Shown here: positions 1 through 11,337 of the stretch, piece after piece | How positions within the stretch are numbered: position 1 is the first letter of the stretch | Layout of the letters: each line of letters opens with the position of its first letter | Assembly: GCF_964204865.1 (NCBI RefSeq) | Contig: NC_135251.1 | Location: 6,200,001-6,264,000 of the forward strand | Direction: 5' to 3' | DNA: 64,000 nt | Source: Styela clava | Taxonomy: Eukaryota; Chordata; Ascidiacea; Stolidobranchia; Styelidae | Position numbers and translations under genes: made by a program | The notes under the pieces: generated by a model | The model's input: only the letters and a program-made list of their open reading frames with translations | Told to the model about the DNA's origin: nothing | Databases searched by the model: none

Positions 1-190
1 CCAGCATGGGAAAATTTAGGAATAATTAAAAGTAATAGCCTTCTAGAAAAAAATCAATCTTTAACCACTGAAAATTTCAAAGCGATGGGTCAGTAGCTGA
101 AGAGAAAATGGATTCTTCAATAACCAAAAAAATTATTTCAAAGAACAACAACAACATAATAGCGAAATAATCCATAGGTTCACCAAGCGT
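1..190 (+). repeat. Dispersed repeat fragment, second copy near 55.74 kb
   Basis: The stretch around 'aaccactgaaaatttcaaag' recurs at about 55740-55860 with the same flanking order (taatagc...tct...aagagaaaa). It lies just outside the last visible UBXN11-like exon. The family is not recognised and no ends are visible because the window edge cuts it. Confidence 0.5.
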
Positions 191-260
191 CCAATAAGCG
201 AAGGGAAGACTGGAAACCCTTATTCTAGTCAACTTCACATCCATTCCCCCACCCACTCAC

Positions 261-3200
261 CTCCATCTCATAAACCTGCTGTTTTAATTCCAAACATTTC
301 GCTTCAAGTTCAGCGACTTTTGATGGACTTTCGTTCTCTCCAGATTTCAAATTTCTTTCTAACAGAGAAGTTTTCTCTTCCAAAACCTGTCAATATAATG
401 GTGGAGATTTCATTGATGAAACCAATTTACTTATAAAAGAAGTTCACATACTGAACTAATTCACTAGGAGCAAAAGAACTTGGAATATAAATATATGGGC
501 GCTCCAAAAGTACCAATATGGAGGTAACTAATTTTGTTCGCCTATTTGACATCAAGTTGTGTAAAGAGACTGGTGCCTATGGGCAGAGGTATATTCACTT
601 GGGTAACACAGACAGTCCCCGAACTCGTAATAGAACTAAAATAAGGAAAACGGAATAAAATTATGGCCCTAACCTGGTACACACACTACGGGAGTACCAT
701 CATTTCATCATAGCGTAGTTAATATATTACACCCAGACGAGGTAGGCCAGTTGTTCTCAAACTTTTCTATGTAGTCCCGTAATATGGGTACCAGGTTAGG
801 GTTGGGCTATAATTTTATTCCAATTTTCATTTTTTTAGGTTTTTACGAGTTCAGGGACTGTCTGTGTTAACCAAGTGAATATACCCCCTGCCAATAGGTT
901 TAAGCCCCTTTACAGAACTTGATGTAAAGTAGACAAACAAAATTAGTTACCTCCACATTGGTACACATACTTCTGGATATTTCACAAAAATACGCGAACC
1001 CCTTTAAATGAGATCACACGACTTATGACCAGGATGACAGCATATCAAAATATTATCAAATGAAAACTTAAAATTTCTTTTGAAGTGAATAGCGTTTATA
1101 AGCTCAGTTATAGAGATACCCTCGATTTGTTACCTTTCGCAAGTTCGACCACAACGATGGTCTATTTTGCTATTTTGTTTTTATAAAAGTGCAAAGTTCA
1201 CAGACACTACCCCATTTTTGTTAGCCCCTTAGGGCTTCGCATACCCTCAGTTGGGAACCACTGCAGTAGGTCAGCTTTGTACCAACCTTTATTCTTTTGT
1301 CTTTTTCAAGAATCTCTCTCGTATACGATAAATTTTTCTTTTCTAGTATTGCTATTTTCTGCATCATTGATGTCATTAAGTCCATGTCTGATGGAACATT
1401 GGCCGATGAGTTCCCTGTGGAACAAACCAATTACATGTTATTGTATTCCTGCAACAGGAGGAGACTTGGGGTAGGTAGGGAGATTTTTTGTCCAAAAAAA
1501 AAAAGTGGATGTTTGTATAGAGCGGGGGCGGGCAAGGTTTTTGGGTCAGGGGCCAAAATTTTGCCCGCCCTTGCTGGCGGGCCATGTAAGTGTGATGTAA
1601 AATGTTACATTTTATGAACAATATTCACAGTGTTACAGAAGCAAAATTGAAAAAGACAATAGGCCTCGAGCCAAACATAAATTCAATCGCAATCTTAACA
1701 AATTCCTTGAGCTATTTTTTAGCTAAATTATCAAAATTTGGTTTTAGTTCGGTTGCGGCAGCATCAGATGGGCCAGATTGAATTACTTAATGGGCCGGAT
1801 TTAGCATGCGGGCCGCAGTTTGCCCATGTCATGCATAGGGTCTTGTTTGGAGCAAAAGACTTATAAAAAATGTAACCTAGAAAGTTAAATTTTGGACCTC
1901 CTGAAGTATGCGCACCAAGATGGCGCACAACCTAAACTCAGGTCGTGTACCAGGTTAGGGTTCAGGTTGTGCGACATCTTGGTGCGCATACTTTCGAAAC
2001 ACCTGAATTTTCTTGCTGGAGCCAAAAGTCGTAGACATAGAAATTTGAACTCTATGGAGATTTGGAATCAGGAGGCAACGGAATGCATAGGCCCATTTGA
2101 ACACTTTAAAATGTTGATTTTTTCCAGTTTTTTGCTTTCCAGTTACCTTTAATTGGTGAATTCACAAGACCAAGAGGGCTTGGCTTTCTATTTCCATTAA
2201 ATGCATTGAACATTTCTTTTGGTGAGCCATCGAGTGGCTGAAGTAGTTTTCGCAGTGGAGTCGATGCAGGACTATCACTTGAACTTTCACTGGAACTATA
2301 TGAAGACCTTAGACCTGTGATGTCTTTATGACGTGGTGAACTTTGACCTGTGATGTCATGATGATGCGCTGTCCCTGTGATGTCATTTAACAAGGCTCGT
2401 TCACTTGAAGTGTATTCAGGCATTCGGAATGGCACTGAACGTTTTCTAAAATCATAAAATAGTATAAATTTTCATCCAATGTTTGTCCAATTGATCAACA
2501 ATCCCGTTATAGAGCTTGCCTAAGTCAGAAAGTACAGCGACAATCACATCAAACTATGATAGCGATCTCTCTAATATTGGAATCACAAGCCAATAAATCG
2601 CGAGGGACTATGACTTTTGATGCGACGAAGCTCGCTCGATTTCGGGTGATCACGCGTTACGGACAACCCTCCATGTATGCAGACCTTATCACATCACTGT
2701 GACGTCATAGTGACGTAATTGTTGGATGGCCTCGTCAGATGTCGGATAAGACGGAAAAAATTGTTGAGCCATGCCTACTATAATATATCGCCGCTGTCAC
2801 GCCAGCGAAAAGCTAGCGAAATCCTACATAAAAATATACGATGCCATAAAACTGTGTTCCCACTTTGCGAAGTATTTCTAATCAATAGCCACGAAAACTC
2901 TAACCCTAACGAAATTTTAGACCTCATTTGCTTAGTGCAATTAAATTATTTTTTATTCATAAATTTTATAATGAAACACTTTTTATGACATCGTATTTTT
3001 GAGCAGCAGGATTTCGCTAGCATTTCGCATATATCAGACCCCTCAAAGCTTGGGTCTCATTGTGAAAATTTTCCAAAAAAATGACAATTCATGATGAATA
3101 CTGGCGGGCCGCATTGGAGAGCTCTGAAAGTTGGAGTTTGTCAGTATTTGATTAACCGTCCTAATTTCTTTGATTTCACAAAAATTGGGGTTGTGGAAAA

Positions 3201-3796
3201 AATAGTTTTTCGATGCAACCATATATCACAACAATTACCATATGCCTAAAGAAGATTTTAAAGAATATCTTATATATATATTGTGTTGTTTTTATTATAT
3301 TCTAAGTCAAAGGTGAAACTATTATTTCGCATGTCTCAAATCGCATGTTAAGTCTTGAAAACTTGCTAAATTCTGTCTGGTGTGTTGTCTTTTTTTGTAT
3401 CGTGGCTGCATTCAAAATGAATTATATATTCATATTAACTTTGTCATTTACAGAAGTCAATAAGACATTTTTAACAGTTGTTTGTTGAATTGAGATCTTT
3501 GTACATTTGCAAGTTATTATTTAAGAAAAAAATATGAGTTTTAATTATTTCCAATATGAAATTTCAAAATTTTGAGAAATTCTATTGACAAATTTCGCCA
3601 TTCTAGCACCTTGGAATTTATACAGGCTACAAACAGACAAATCTTAAATAGGCTACTGACATACTGGAAAACGGGCTGGCAGACGTTATTCTGCTATTCG
3701 TTTCGGATGCATAAACTTACAGACTTACCCAAAACTCCTAGAAGGCGTCAACGGTGATTTCTTTCCTTTGCTCAGACTACTAATAGGCGAAGTCAT
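261..3796 (-). CDS. UBXN11: UBXN11 (socius)-like UBX-domain protein, N-terminal half (partial)
   Basis: Four minus-strand exons are visible: 3729-3796 (ATG at 3796), 2147-2445, 1287-1414 and 261-386. All junctions are GT/AG and the phases fit (2, 1, 0), giving 207 residues before the gene leaves the left edge. The start reads MTSPISSLSKGKKSPL, close to the human UBXN11 start (SSPLASLSK). Exons 3-4 form a coiled coil: SDMDLMTSMMQK, then EILEKDKRIK, then VAELEAKCLELKQQVYEME, matching the human segment that ends in 'VREMERFLSDYG'. The SEP and UBX domains expected further on are outside the window. Exon 2 is Ser-rich, low complexity, and carries three DITG motifs. In vertebrates UBXN11 binds Rnd GTPases and is linked to actin organisation; here that role is inferred from homology. 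The exon model is read by eye, but several independent matches make it strong. Confidence 0.85.
498..698 (+). mobile_element. Family A palindromic MITE, copy A1
   Basis: About 200 bp from GGCGCTCC to GGAGTACC. Ends are imperfect inverted repeats around 'GTACCA' and 'TGGTAC'. It contains a conserved internal segment (gttcgcc...catcaagttgtgtaaag...cacttggstaacacagacagtcc) found in ten copies in this window. It lies in a UBXN11 intron, about 70 bp from an inverted copy. Confidence 0.75.
770..976 (-). mobile_element. Family A palindromic MITE, copy A2 (inverted)
   Basis: Same family as 498-698 in the opposite direction: starts near 'gtcccgtaatatgggtacca', carries ggttagggttgggc, and ends at 'cacatacttctgga'. 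The A1/A2 pair could form a roughly 200-bp stem in the UBXN11 pre-mRNA. Confidence 0.75.
1531..1832. mobile_element. hAT-like MITE, copy 1 of a two-copy family
   Basis: Runs from 'gggcaaggtttttgg' to 'gcagtttgcccatg', inverted ends of the kind seen in hAT MITEs. A second copy is at 35040-35303 with the same interior (ttttatgaacaata...cagtgttacaraagcaaaa...gaattacty). It lies in the intron between UBXN11 exons 2 and 3. Confidence 0.6.
1894..2003. mobile_element. Short palindromic MITE related to families A/B
   Basis: About 110 bp. Left arm 'gaagtatgcgcaccaagatg' pairs with right arm 'catcttggtgcgcatactt', with 'gtaccaggttagggttcagg' in the middle. A half copy is at 14502-14560. It looks like a variant of the B family with a G-to-C change in the 'aagatggcg' arm. 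Confidence 0.6.
2805..3028. mobile_element. MITE with about 50-bp terminal inverted repeats
   Basis: Left end GCGAAAAGCTAGCGAAATCC and right end (read inverted) GCGAAATGCTAGCGAAATCC match, and the match continues through an 'atacgatgycataaaa' block, giving arms of roughly 50 bp around an AT-rich middle. No clear target duplication was seen. It lies in UBXN11 intron 1. Confidence 0.65.
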
Positions 3797-5966
3797 TTTT
3801 CATATTTTATTAAATAAACCTGACTGAAATTCAAGACATGGCAGAAATATTGAAATACGAAAAGAACTGACAAGTGAGCAAAAATTGCGGTTTTCCCTTC
3901 GCTACGCGTCTTTCGTAACCATGATTCTTGCATGAGCGATTTATGACTCGGCAGCGACATATAGTGGTAAAATCTCACATCTCTGAACCATAGTTTTGTT
4001 GAATATAGTTAGATAACGTCTGCTTCGCTACGCTTGAGTAGTAATGGGCACAAACAACTAGAAAATGTCTTGAACACTCACATGATCATTTGAACAAATC
4101 TGACCGAACTCACACATTTATTAGGTAATACCAGAGTACCATGGCGTAAGTTAGTGATGTCTACGTTCGTGCCAGGAAGCATACTTTCACTTGGCTGAAA
4201 TATCTTATGAATAATCTTATTTCTAGATTACATCCACACATTTTGATACAATATCCTAAAACAGTAAAAAGGTAAGTAAGCCGGTACCGCAGGCCACGTC
4301 TTAGCTCCATATGATTCGTCATTTATTAAAACCGAAGACTACAATTTACGAAATTACGGTGGGCGAGAGTGAATTCGCAGTCAAGCGTTGCGAGAGAGCA
4401 GTGGAGCATAAACTAAAATGCAAATACCGCGAGCTAACTATATTCAAGTACAACCTGAACATTACGTGAACTCGAGAATATTAGCACTTATTGTGTTTCC
4501 CGGTAGAAATCATATATATATATCCCTGATTAGCTTCAATAAATAATGTTATTCAATAATTTGAAACAACCTGCAGAAATAGTGAAAACCTGTCAAAAAC
4601 CACTAAAAACCTTTCAAATTAAATATATCACAGAATCAATAAAAAAAAACTCGTTAACGAATATAGTGTATTCAGTCTAAGTTTCCTTTAAAAACAATTT
4701 GAAACTTATTTTATTCCATGATGCGTTTTTTCAATTCTGTGCATAAATAGGAACATCGAACATGTTCTTGCCGCTCGGTTTTTGCTTCGCGAGATTGATT
4801 ACAATTCGGTAATGGTTTTCAATAATTGGAACTACACAAACGAAAATGTTTTATATTGACCGCTAACATTGTTGCTGAATCTTCTTTGTTTCGTAGTCTG
4901 TAAAAATATAGTTTTAAGGTTTGACAAGTTTGTAAAAGGACACTATATCTGATTTGCTTCATAATTACCAATTAGCTTGTCCGTAACGCGGGATATGACC
5001 CGCTGAAATTGTTGAAAAAAAAACATTATTTTAAAAACTATTTCAAATAGTCACCCATTCCCGGTATGTTGGTCGTTGCCCATACCCATGGCTTTGTTCA
5101 ATAAAAATTCTAGTCCATCAAACGTAATACTTAATAAATAGTAGGTCTAATTATTCTTTTTGTTTTTGACGATTTTTGCCGTTTTTGCATCTAAATGAGG
5201 ATTGATAATTTTTAGCGTCTTTTCTTGGAATTGATCCAAGTAACAAAAAAATGTAATTATAAAGTAAAAGTTAGAAATGCAGATTGCAATTTTGAATCAT
5301 TCCTTAACCCGAATTGGATAATTACTAATTTGTTATTCAAAAACGTGACGGGGGTGTTTTTCTCAAATCTCACATTTCTGCATTAGATCCGGGGGCTTTG
5401 TACAAAAGATTGCAAACAAGAATTCAGGCAAACAGTCACCCGTTTTACACATTTGTATGGCAACCAGTGGTGTATCTGTGTAAGGTGGCGCATGTGGCAA
5501 AGTGCTTGAATGCGCCCCCTGATCGTTGACTGGTAATTTTGTAGAGGGTGTTGTCGGGTAGAGAACATTGCTACTTTGATATTTGAGTGACGAGTTTTAA
5601 ATATTTCCAGTTTCAAATTGTTTTATTTGAGCATTTTACATGTGAATTGTATAAATAAGATTGTATTGTTTCCAAAATAATATTACTAAAACTATATATC
5701 TTGAATATCAAGATGAAGATTGAATGAAAATATCTCCGAATGATCAAAGTAATAATCAAGAGGACAAGCGTAAGTTATCCACAACAAGAAAAGTGATAGT
5801 TAACTTACGAGTAGTATTATGGTTTCAACTAATGTGCGCGACAAAAGCAGCACCATCTAAAATGATTCTGCTTTTCGTTACTACGAATAGAAGAAATTAA
5901 TTTGTTATTAGTATCAGAGGCTTTGATTAGTAAACAGTATTAGTAAGTAATTTGTTATCTAGAAAT
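3797..5966. other. Upstream region of the UBXN11-like gene
   Basis: About 2.2 kb without a recognisable gene. It is AT-rich and must contain the promoter of the minus-strand UBXN11-like gene, but I see no convincing TATA element or conserved motif. No ORF longer than about 80 codons looks coding. Confidence 0.4.
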
Positions 5967-6112
5967 GGCGCTCCAGAAATGTGTGTACCTATATGGAGAT
6001 AAATAATTTTGTTCGCCTACTTTACATTAAGTTTTATAAAAAGAAACCTATGGGCAGGGATTAACTCACTTGGTCAACACAACCAGTCCGCAAAATAAAA
6101 ATAATTCCCTCT
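5967..6112 (+). mobile_element. Family A MITE, copy A3 (3'-truncated)
   Basis: Starts GGCGCTCCAGAAATGTGTGT and keeps 'ttttgttcgcctactttaca' and 'cctatgggcaggg', but decays after 'cacaaccagtccg' and lacks the telomere-like core and the right end. Confidence 0.7.
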
Positions 6113-6214
6113 GATCCTATATTATAAACCGGTATGTGGCGCTGCTGACACGCTGTTTGATTGACAGATTTTCTAACAAAACATTGTTTGTTTTTGTATT
6201 TTGACCAGAAGTTG

Positions 6215-7245
6215 CTACAAGGACAACACTAAAAGGCTGAAGGAAGAAACGGATGAAGTGGAGGGAAAACGGAAGTTGAAGTGTTCCCAAAGGTGAAAAA
6301 TTAAAAAACACTAAAAGGCTGAACACTAAAAGGAAGAAGTGGATGAAATTTCTTCCGACGAATAATGAGGTGGTTGAAGTCACTAAAAAGCTGAACACTA
6401 AAAAGAAGAAGTGGATGAAATTACCTTCCGACGAATAATGAGGTGGTTGAAGTCACTAAAAAGCTGAACACTAAAAGGAAGAAGTGGATGAAATTTCTTC
6501 CGACGAATAATGAGGTGGTTGAAGTCACTAAAAAGTTGAACACTAAAAGGAAGAAGTGGATGAAATTTCTTCCGACGAATAATGAGGTGGTTGAAGTCAC
6601 TAAAAAGTTGAACACTAAAAGGAAGAAGTGGAGGAAATTTATTCCGACGAATAATGAGGTGGTTGAAGTCACTGAAAAGATGAACACTAAAAGGAAGAAG
6701 TGGATGAAATTTCTTCCGACGGCTGGTGAGGTGGATGAAGTCACAAAAAAAATGAACACTAAAAGGAAGAAGTGGATGGAATTTCTTCCGACGGGTGGTG
6801 AGGTGGTTGAAGTCACTAGAAAGCTGAACACTAAAAGGGAGAAGTGGATAAAAAAATTTCCGACGAATAATGAGGTGGTTGAAATCACTAAAAACACTAA
6901 AAGGAAGGAGTGGATGAAATTTCTTCCGACGGGTAGTTAGGTGGCTGAAGTCACTAAAAAGCTGAACACTAAAAGGAAGAGGTGAATGAAATTTTTTCCG
7001 ACGAATAATGAGGTGGTTGAAGTCACTAAAAAGCTGAATACTAAAAGGAAAAAGTGGATGAAATTTCTTCCGACGAGTAATGAGGTGGTTGAAGTCACTG
7101 TAAAGCTGAACACTAAAAGGAAGAAGTGGATGAAATTTTTTCCGACGAATAATAAGGTGATTGACGTCACTAAAAAGCTGAACACTAAAAGGAAGGAGTG
7201 GATGAAATTTTTTTCGACGAATAATGAGGTGGTCGAAGTCACCAA
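6215..7245 (+). repeat. 72-bp minisatellite, array 1 (about 13 units)
   Basis: Tandem 72-bp units, each 24 codons, starting after a unique left flank (6165-6320: 'gctacaaggacaacactaaa'). In the forward frame a unit reads MKFLPTNNEVVE then VTKKLNTKRKKW. Because 72 is a multiple of 3 and three of the six unit frames lack stops, long ORFs appear on both strands (a 371-codon reading on minus, 165 and 149 codons on plus). One unit is 73 bp (near 6421), one has lost 6 bp (near 6890), and one has an in-frame TAG ('gggtagttagg', 6932), so no single frame is kept open. I regard it as a satellite, not a gene. Confidence 0.9.
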
Positions 7246-7430
7246 TGACATTAAACAACATGATGCGCAACTCCGGCATTTTTGTCCGAAGATCGTATTC
7301 GATAGCACGCTCCAATGCACATACTTGACGAGACGAAAACGAGCGGATGTGTGCTGCTTTCAAGGCGTAGCACGAATGGTGTTCGTGCCTGCTTCGACAG
7401 TTGTTGTCGATTTTAATGATATTTTGGAAA
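7246..7430 (+). repeat. Right flank shared by minisatellite arrays 1 and 2
   Basis: 'aatgacattaaacaacatga' through 'cgctccaatgcacata' is found inverted at about 10880-11058, directly before array 2. It belongs to the repeat-carrying element and not to the local unique sequence. Confidence 0.65.
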
Positions 7431-8569
7431 GTTAAGGTAAGAATAAATCGGAAAAAGGTAAAGTAAATACTATTGTGGTATATCACACCCGGGCATCGCA
7501 CTGTTAAGTACATGTGGGAAAGCCAGCCTTTGTCAAATACTACGAAGTTATTAATTCAGTACGGTACGTGGTTGCCCATTTGCCGAAATTACATATTTAC
7601 TTACCCCTTATGGTTTCAAATAGTTCATGCACCTCCAGTTAGATTTTTTTAATCAGTGAGGATATTTACTCATTGTTGATTTCTGCTCATTGTAACATAC
7701 TATTGCGCATTCACTTATATTTGCGTATTGAATCAAAGTGTTAACAAGTTCACCTAACATTTCACTCATACCGGTCTATCTTGTATAGTCTGATCTCTCA
7801 AGTATTTGGAGCCGCGAATGCTTGTAATTTTCTGACTAAACCCTTTTATTAGTTGGTTTATATACCAAATTCAGTAAATAATGAGATATTGGATTTATTA
7901 GCTTTTCCATTCTGAATCATATAGACTGCTTTATATATTCTTAACGAAAATTAATAAATCTCCTCTCTTTCTTCAGATGTGAAAGTTGTGGACAAACCTG
8001 TCTAAGCATTGTGAGACTCCTGCAGCACAAGAGGTAATAGCAGAAATAGTAAGTATATCAATCAAGAAATTAAGCCGACATAAAGCAAAACTTTCAACTA
8101 TTCGTCTAATCTTAATTTCCTATTATTTATTCACAGGACCACTATAGCAGAAGGGGAGATATCAGAAGTCTGGCGACATATCAGTGACAGTGTGATTCCA
8201 AGAAATATAATTAGAGTACTCCATAAATGTTTGCAATAGAAAAACAACCTATGGAGGCATGCAAAGACATTTGAACCTCCGGTAGGTAGAGTTGTGTATG
8301 GCCCCCACATCCTGCAGGGCTTGAGGAAAAGAACTAAAAATTCCAAAGCGTAAGATTGCATAAGCGGTCTTATTTGTAAAAAGGCACAAAACACGCCAGA
8401 CATACTTAAAACAGCTTTGGAAAATGAGGATTACGGGTAACTCACTGCACCTGTGTTATATTTGGTTCATCAACTTTTGGTAGTACTATAGAAGAAATTA
8501 CGGAAGAGGTATAATCATCATTCATGATAAAATACTATCATATATTTTTTGGACAACTTCAATCTAGAC
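7431..8569. other. AT-rich stretch, possible orphan exons at 7977-8239
   Basis: Mostly featureless AT-rich DNA. The only coding-like item is described separately at 7977-8239. It ends at the start of a 1.2-kb hAT-like element. Confidence 0.35.
7977..8239 (+). other. Possible zinc-finger-like terminal exon pair (weak)
   Basis: A pyrimidine tract plus CAG at 7976 opens a 57-base segment ending at a GT donor (8033/8034). In the open frame it reads CESCGQTCLSIVRLLQHKR, with the C-x2-C-x12-H spacing of a C2H2 finger. A second AG at 8136 opens a segment in the same frame that ends at TAG (8239). The second zinc-binding His is not in the usual place and no upstream exon or start was found. It could be chance splice sites or a decayed gene fragment. 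Confidence 0.2.
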
Positions 8570-9760
8570 CAGGGATCTCAAACTCGCGTCCCCAGAGAAC
8601 TTCCAGTGCGGCCCTCGAACGCTTAACAATAATTGTAATAGTATTTTGGAAATTTTTTTTTATCTAAATGTAATAGATTTTTCAAACCTTTTAAAGTGAG
8701 ATTGATTATCCACACAGAAAACAATTTACTGAAAGTAGTTTTGGAATATTAATTTTTTTTTGTCCACATTTTGACCCAATTAAGAATACACATCAAGCTA
8801 GCAAGAGAATACTTGAATAAAACACTTGAGTGATTAAATTAAACGCAAAGTACATGAAGAAGGTGGCATTTTCGAAGAAAATGGGAGTTGCAATATTTCT
8901 GCTTTCCACAAAATTTTGAAGCACATTCTTTAATTTGTCATATTTCCATCAATACAATGAAAAAACACAATAAGCTTAGCAGTCAATATGACAAATTCGA
9001 AGACCAACTTCAAACAGAAAATTTCCATGTGTTTGTATATTAATATAATTATACAACGACTTGGTTACTAAAAATTAATATCAATAATAATTCAAGCAAT
9101 CCTATGCCACGCAATGTGGTGCGGGATGTCTTGTCGAAAAAATCTGTCATTTGTTTTTTTTACTGATCTATACATGAAATGATAAAAGTAACTTTTTTGC
9201 ATTACTGGAATTAATTAAACATTCGCAAAGATCCAGATTAACCCATGATCATGTGGCCTCGTTAGTTGGAGTTGGTACTATAAAATCATTTCAGCCTGGC
9301 CTTAGTATGCTGGTGACACAAAAAAAAAGATGCCAAACGTCAGGACAAATGTAATTATTAAAACATTGAGTTTATACTGTAGTATTTTTGTTAATTTTAA
9401 GTTCATATATTTAGATTAAGTTATTTTTAGTGTATGTATTATTCTTTCCTTATCCAAAGCTTGTTCAAAAATGATTTTGATGGTTGTACATAGAATTTTA
9501 TGATTTTTTATAATAAATACAGTAACTTGCAAATGTTGCAATAATAGTGGAATGCAAATATCAATATGTAATTGCATTTGAATTTGAAGAAAATAATAAA
9601 ACTTAATCCAACTGTTTAGTTGCATCACAATACATGTCACAAACTAAAACTATCTTAAAAATATCTTTTAAGTATACATTATCAAAAACTGTTTGCGGCC
9701 CTTTTTACAATTTCCAAAATTCAATGCGGCTCTCGAAAACCCATGAGTTTGACACCACTG
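8570..9760. mobile_element. hAT-like non-autonomous element, 1.19 kb
   Basis: Begins CAGGGATCTCAAACTCGCG followed by 'gcggccctcgaacg', and ends 'gcggctctcgaaaacccatg' then GAGTTTGACACCACTG. These matching inverted ends of about 30 bp have the CAG...CTG termini typical of hAT elements. Flanks ATCTAGAC and ATCTATTC could be a decayed 8-bp target duplication. The AT-rich interior has no transposase-like ORF. Confidence 0.75.
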
Positions 9761-10879
9761 ATCTATTCTAGACGATTCAAGCATTGCCTTGGGAAATAAT
9801 ATCACTTCAATTAAATTGAAATAATCTTGCTATATTAAATACAAAATCGTTGCTATCATAAAGGTAAACCAATTCAGCCACTCGAAATATATTGGCCTTC
9901 ACAAAGCAATGGAGGCAAAATTGAGAGTTCATGAGCTATGAACATTTGTTCTTTTCTTTGTCTTGATCTTTTCATACTCCACAGCCCCTATTAATTTTTT
10001 ATAATTTTAATTACCATGTGATGGTCATACATATCTTTAACTTGTATTTTCTGTCATGATGTATTATCTCAATGTGCCAAACTATTAATTAGTGTGCATA
10101 TTTTGCTTCCAGATGACATAAATGTATTGTCTTGTTTATTACCTCAGCTTGGAGTATTGACAAGAAAAAGGTGCCAGTAAATTAGGTAAAATTTTTTTTA
10201 ACTCTTTGTTATAATCAGAATTCACAATCAATAGGAATTATATACAGCCAACAATCAATAAGAATTTTATGCGAAACCCCTCAGAATAAATTTGTCTAAA
10301 ATCGGAGGAAGGCAAAAAATATAGGTAGTTTCCACTTTCCATCCACACAAGCATTTCAAGAATACTTGCTCGAGCCAAACTAAATGAGCATCGTCAGGTG
10401 ATCGGTAAGGCTGCAAGTTGAATTCAGCCCTGCAACCTCCTGCATAGAAGATAATATTAATTAGTGGGCTATGAGCTAAATTCCTAAATTTAAACAAACC
10501 TATCTACGATGCATTATGTACCAGCAATGTTACCTACGATTAACTGAATATGTAATATGTCTAATAAATTCACCTACAAAAGCAAGTTCGATAGGTGGAA
10601 ACTTTGTGTTATGGAATTGTATCACAGCACAGTTTTGTATGACACCCTCTTTAACTGAAATTTCAATGATTAAGCGCAAACATTAAAATTACTAACTTTG
10701 AACTTTGTCATTATCTGCAAAATGTTCCACACAAATCTTTCCGCTATCGCGTTTGTAATCTTCTCTGATAAAAAACGTCTATGATGTCCAGAATTGCTCT
10801 TCACAGCTTGCCTGCCATTCCAGCTTTCCAAGTGAGCAAAACTTCTTAGATATAGAGATTATTTTGTTCCGTTACAGGC
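9761..10879. other. Intergenic AT-rich DNA
   Basis: No gene, RNA or clear repeat end seen. A 76-codon minus-strand reading at 10267-10497 has ordinary composition but no start context, no splice partner and no family I recognise. Confidence 0.35.
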
Positions 10880-11337
10880 CCAAAAAGGCAGGTACTACAC
10901 GTAAAAAAGACGCCGAGTAGCAAAAGCGAGCGGAAAACGGACGCGAAAGGCGACGAGAAATATGTGCATTGGAGCGTATCATGAAATACAATCTCTCGCC
11001 TGTAGTCTTATGGAGTGACGTCAGAGTTGCCTATCATGTTGTTTAATGTCATTGAAGTCACTAAAAAGCTGAACACTAAAAAGAAGAAGTGGATAAAATT
11101 TATTCCGACGATTGATGAGGTGGTTGAAGTCACTAAAAAGCTGAACACTAAAAGGGAGAAGTGGATAAAAAAATTTCCGACGAATAATGAGGTGGTTGAA
11201 GTCACTAAAAAGATGAACAGTAAAAGGAAGAAGTGAATGAAATTTCTTCCGGCGAATAATGAGGTGGTTGAAGTCACTAAAAAGATGAACACTAAAAGGA
11301 AGAAGTGGATGAAATTTCTTCCGATGGATAGTGAGGA
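10880..11337 (+). repeat. 72-bp minisatellite, array 2 (about 4 units) with inverted flank
   Basis: About four 72-bp units in the same direction as array 1 (11048-11337), preceded by 10880-11047, which is the inverted copy of the array 1 right flank ('tatgtgcattggagcg...catgttgtttaatgtcatt'). The flank is therefore on the wrong side compared with array 1, showing an inversion or a template switch. The last unit decays at 'ccgatggatagtgaggaata'. Confidence 0.85.

Noticed and set aside
2653..4990. 14-bp inverted pair CGCGTTACGGACAA (2653-2666, 4977-4990) as ends of a 2.3-kb transposon
   Set aside because: The interval would contain UBXN11 exon 1, there is no target duplication, and a 14-bp match at this distance is plausible by chance.
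6215..7245. CRISPR-like repeat array
   Set aside because: Units are contiguous 72-bp repeats without unique spacers, and the window is clearly eukaryotic.
6398..7513. 371-codon minus-strand ORF over array 1
   Set aside because: Its length comes from the 72-bp period; it starts at a random ATG outside the array, and other frames of the same DNA are also open.
10267..10497. 76-codon minus-strand ORF as a possible retroelement piece
   Set aside because: I could not connect it to any reverse transcriptase or endonuclease motif, and no repeat ends surround it.
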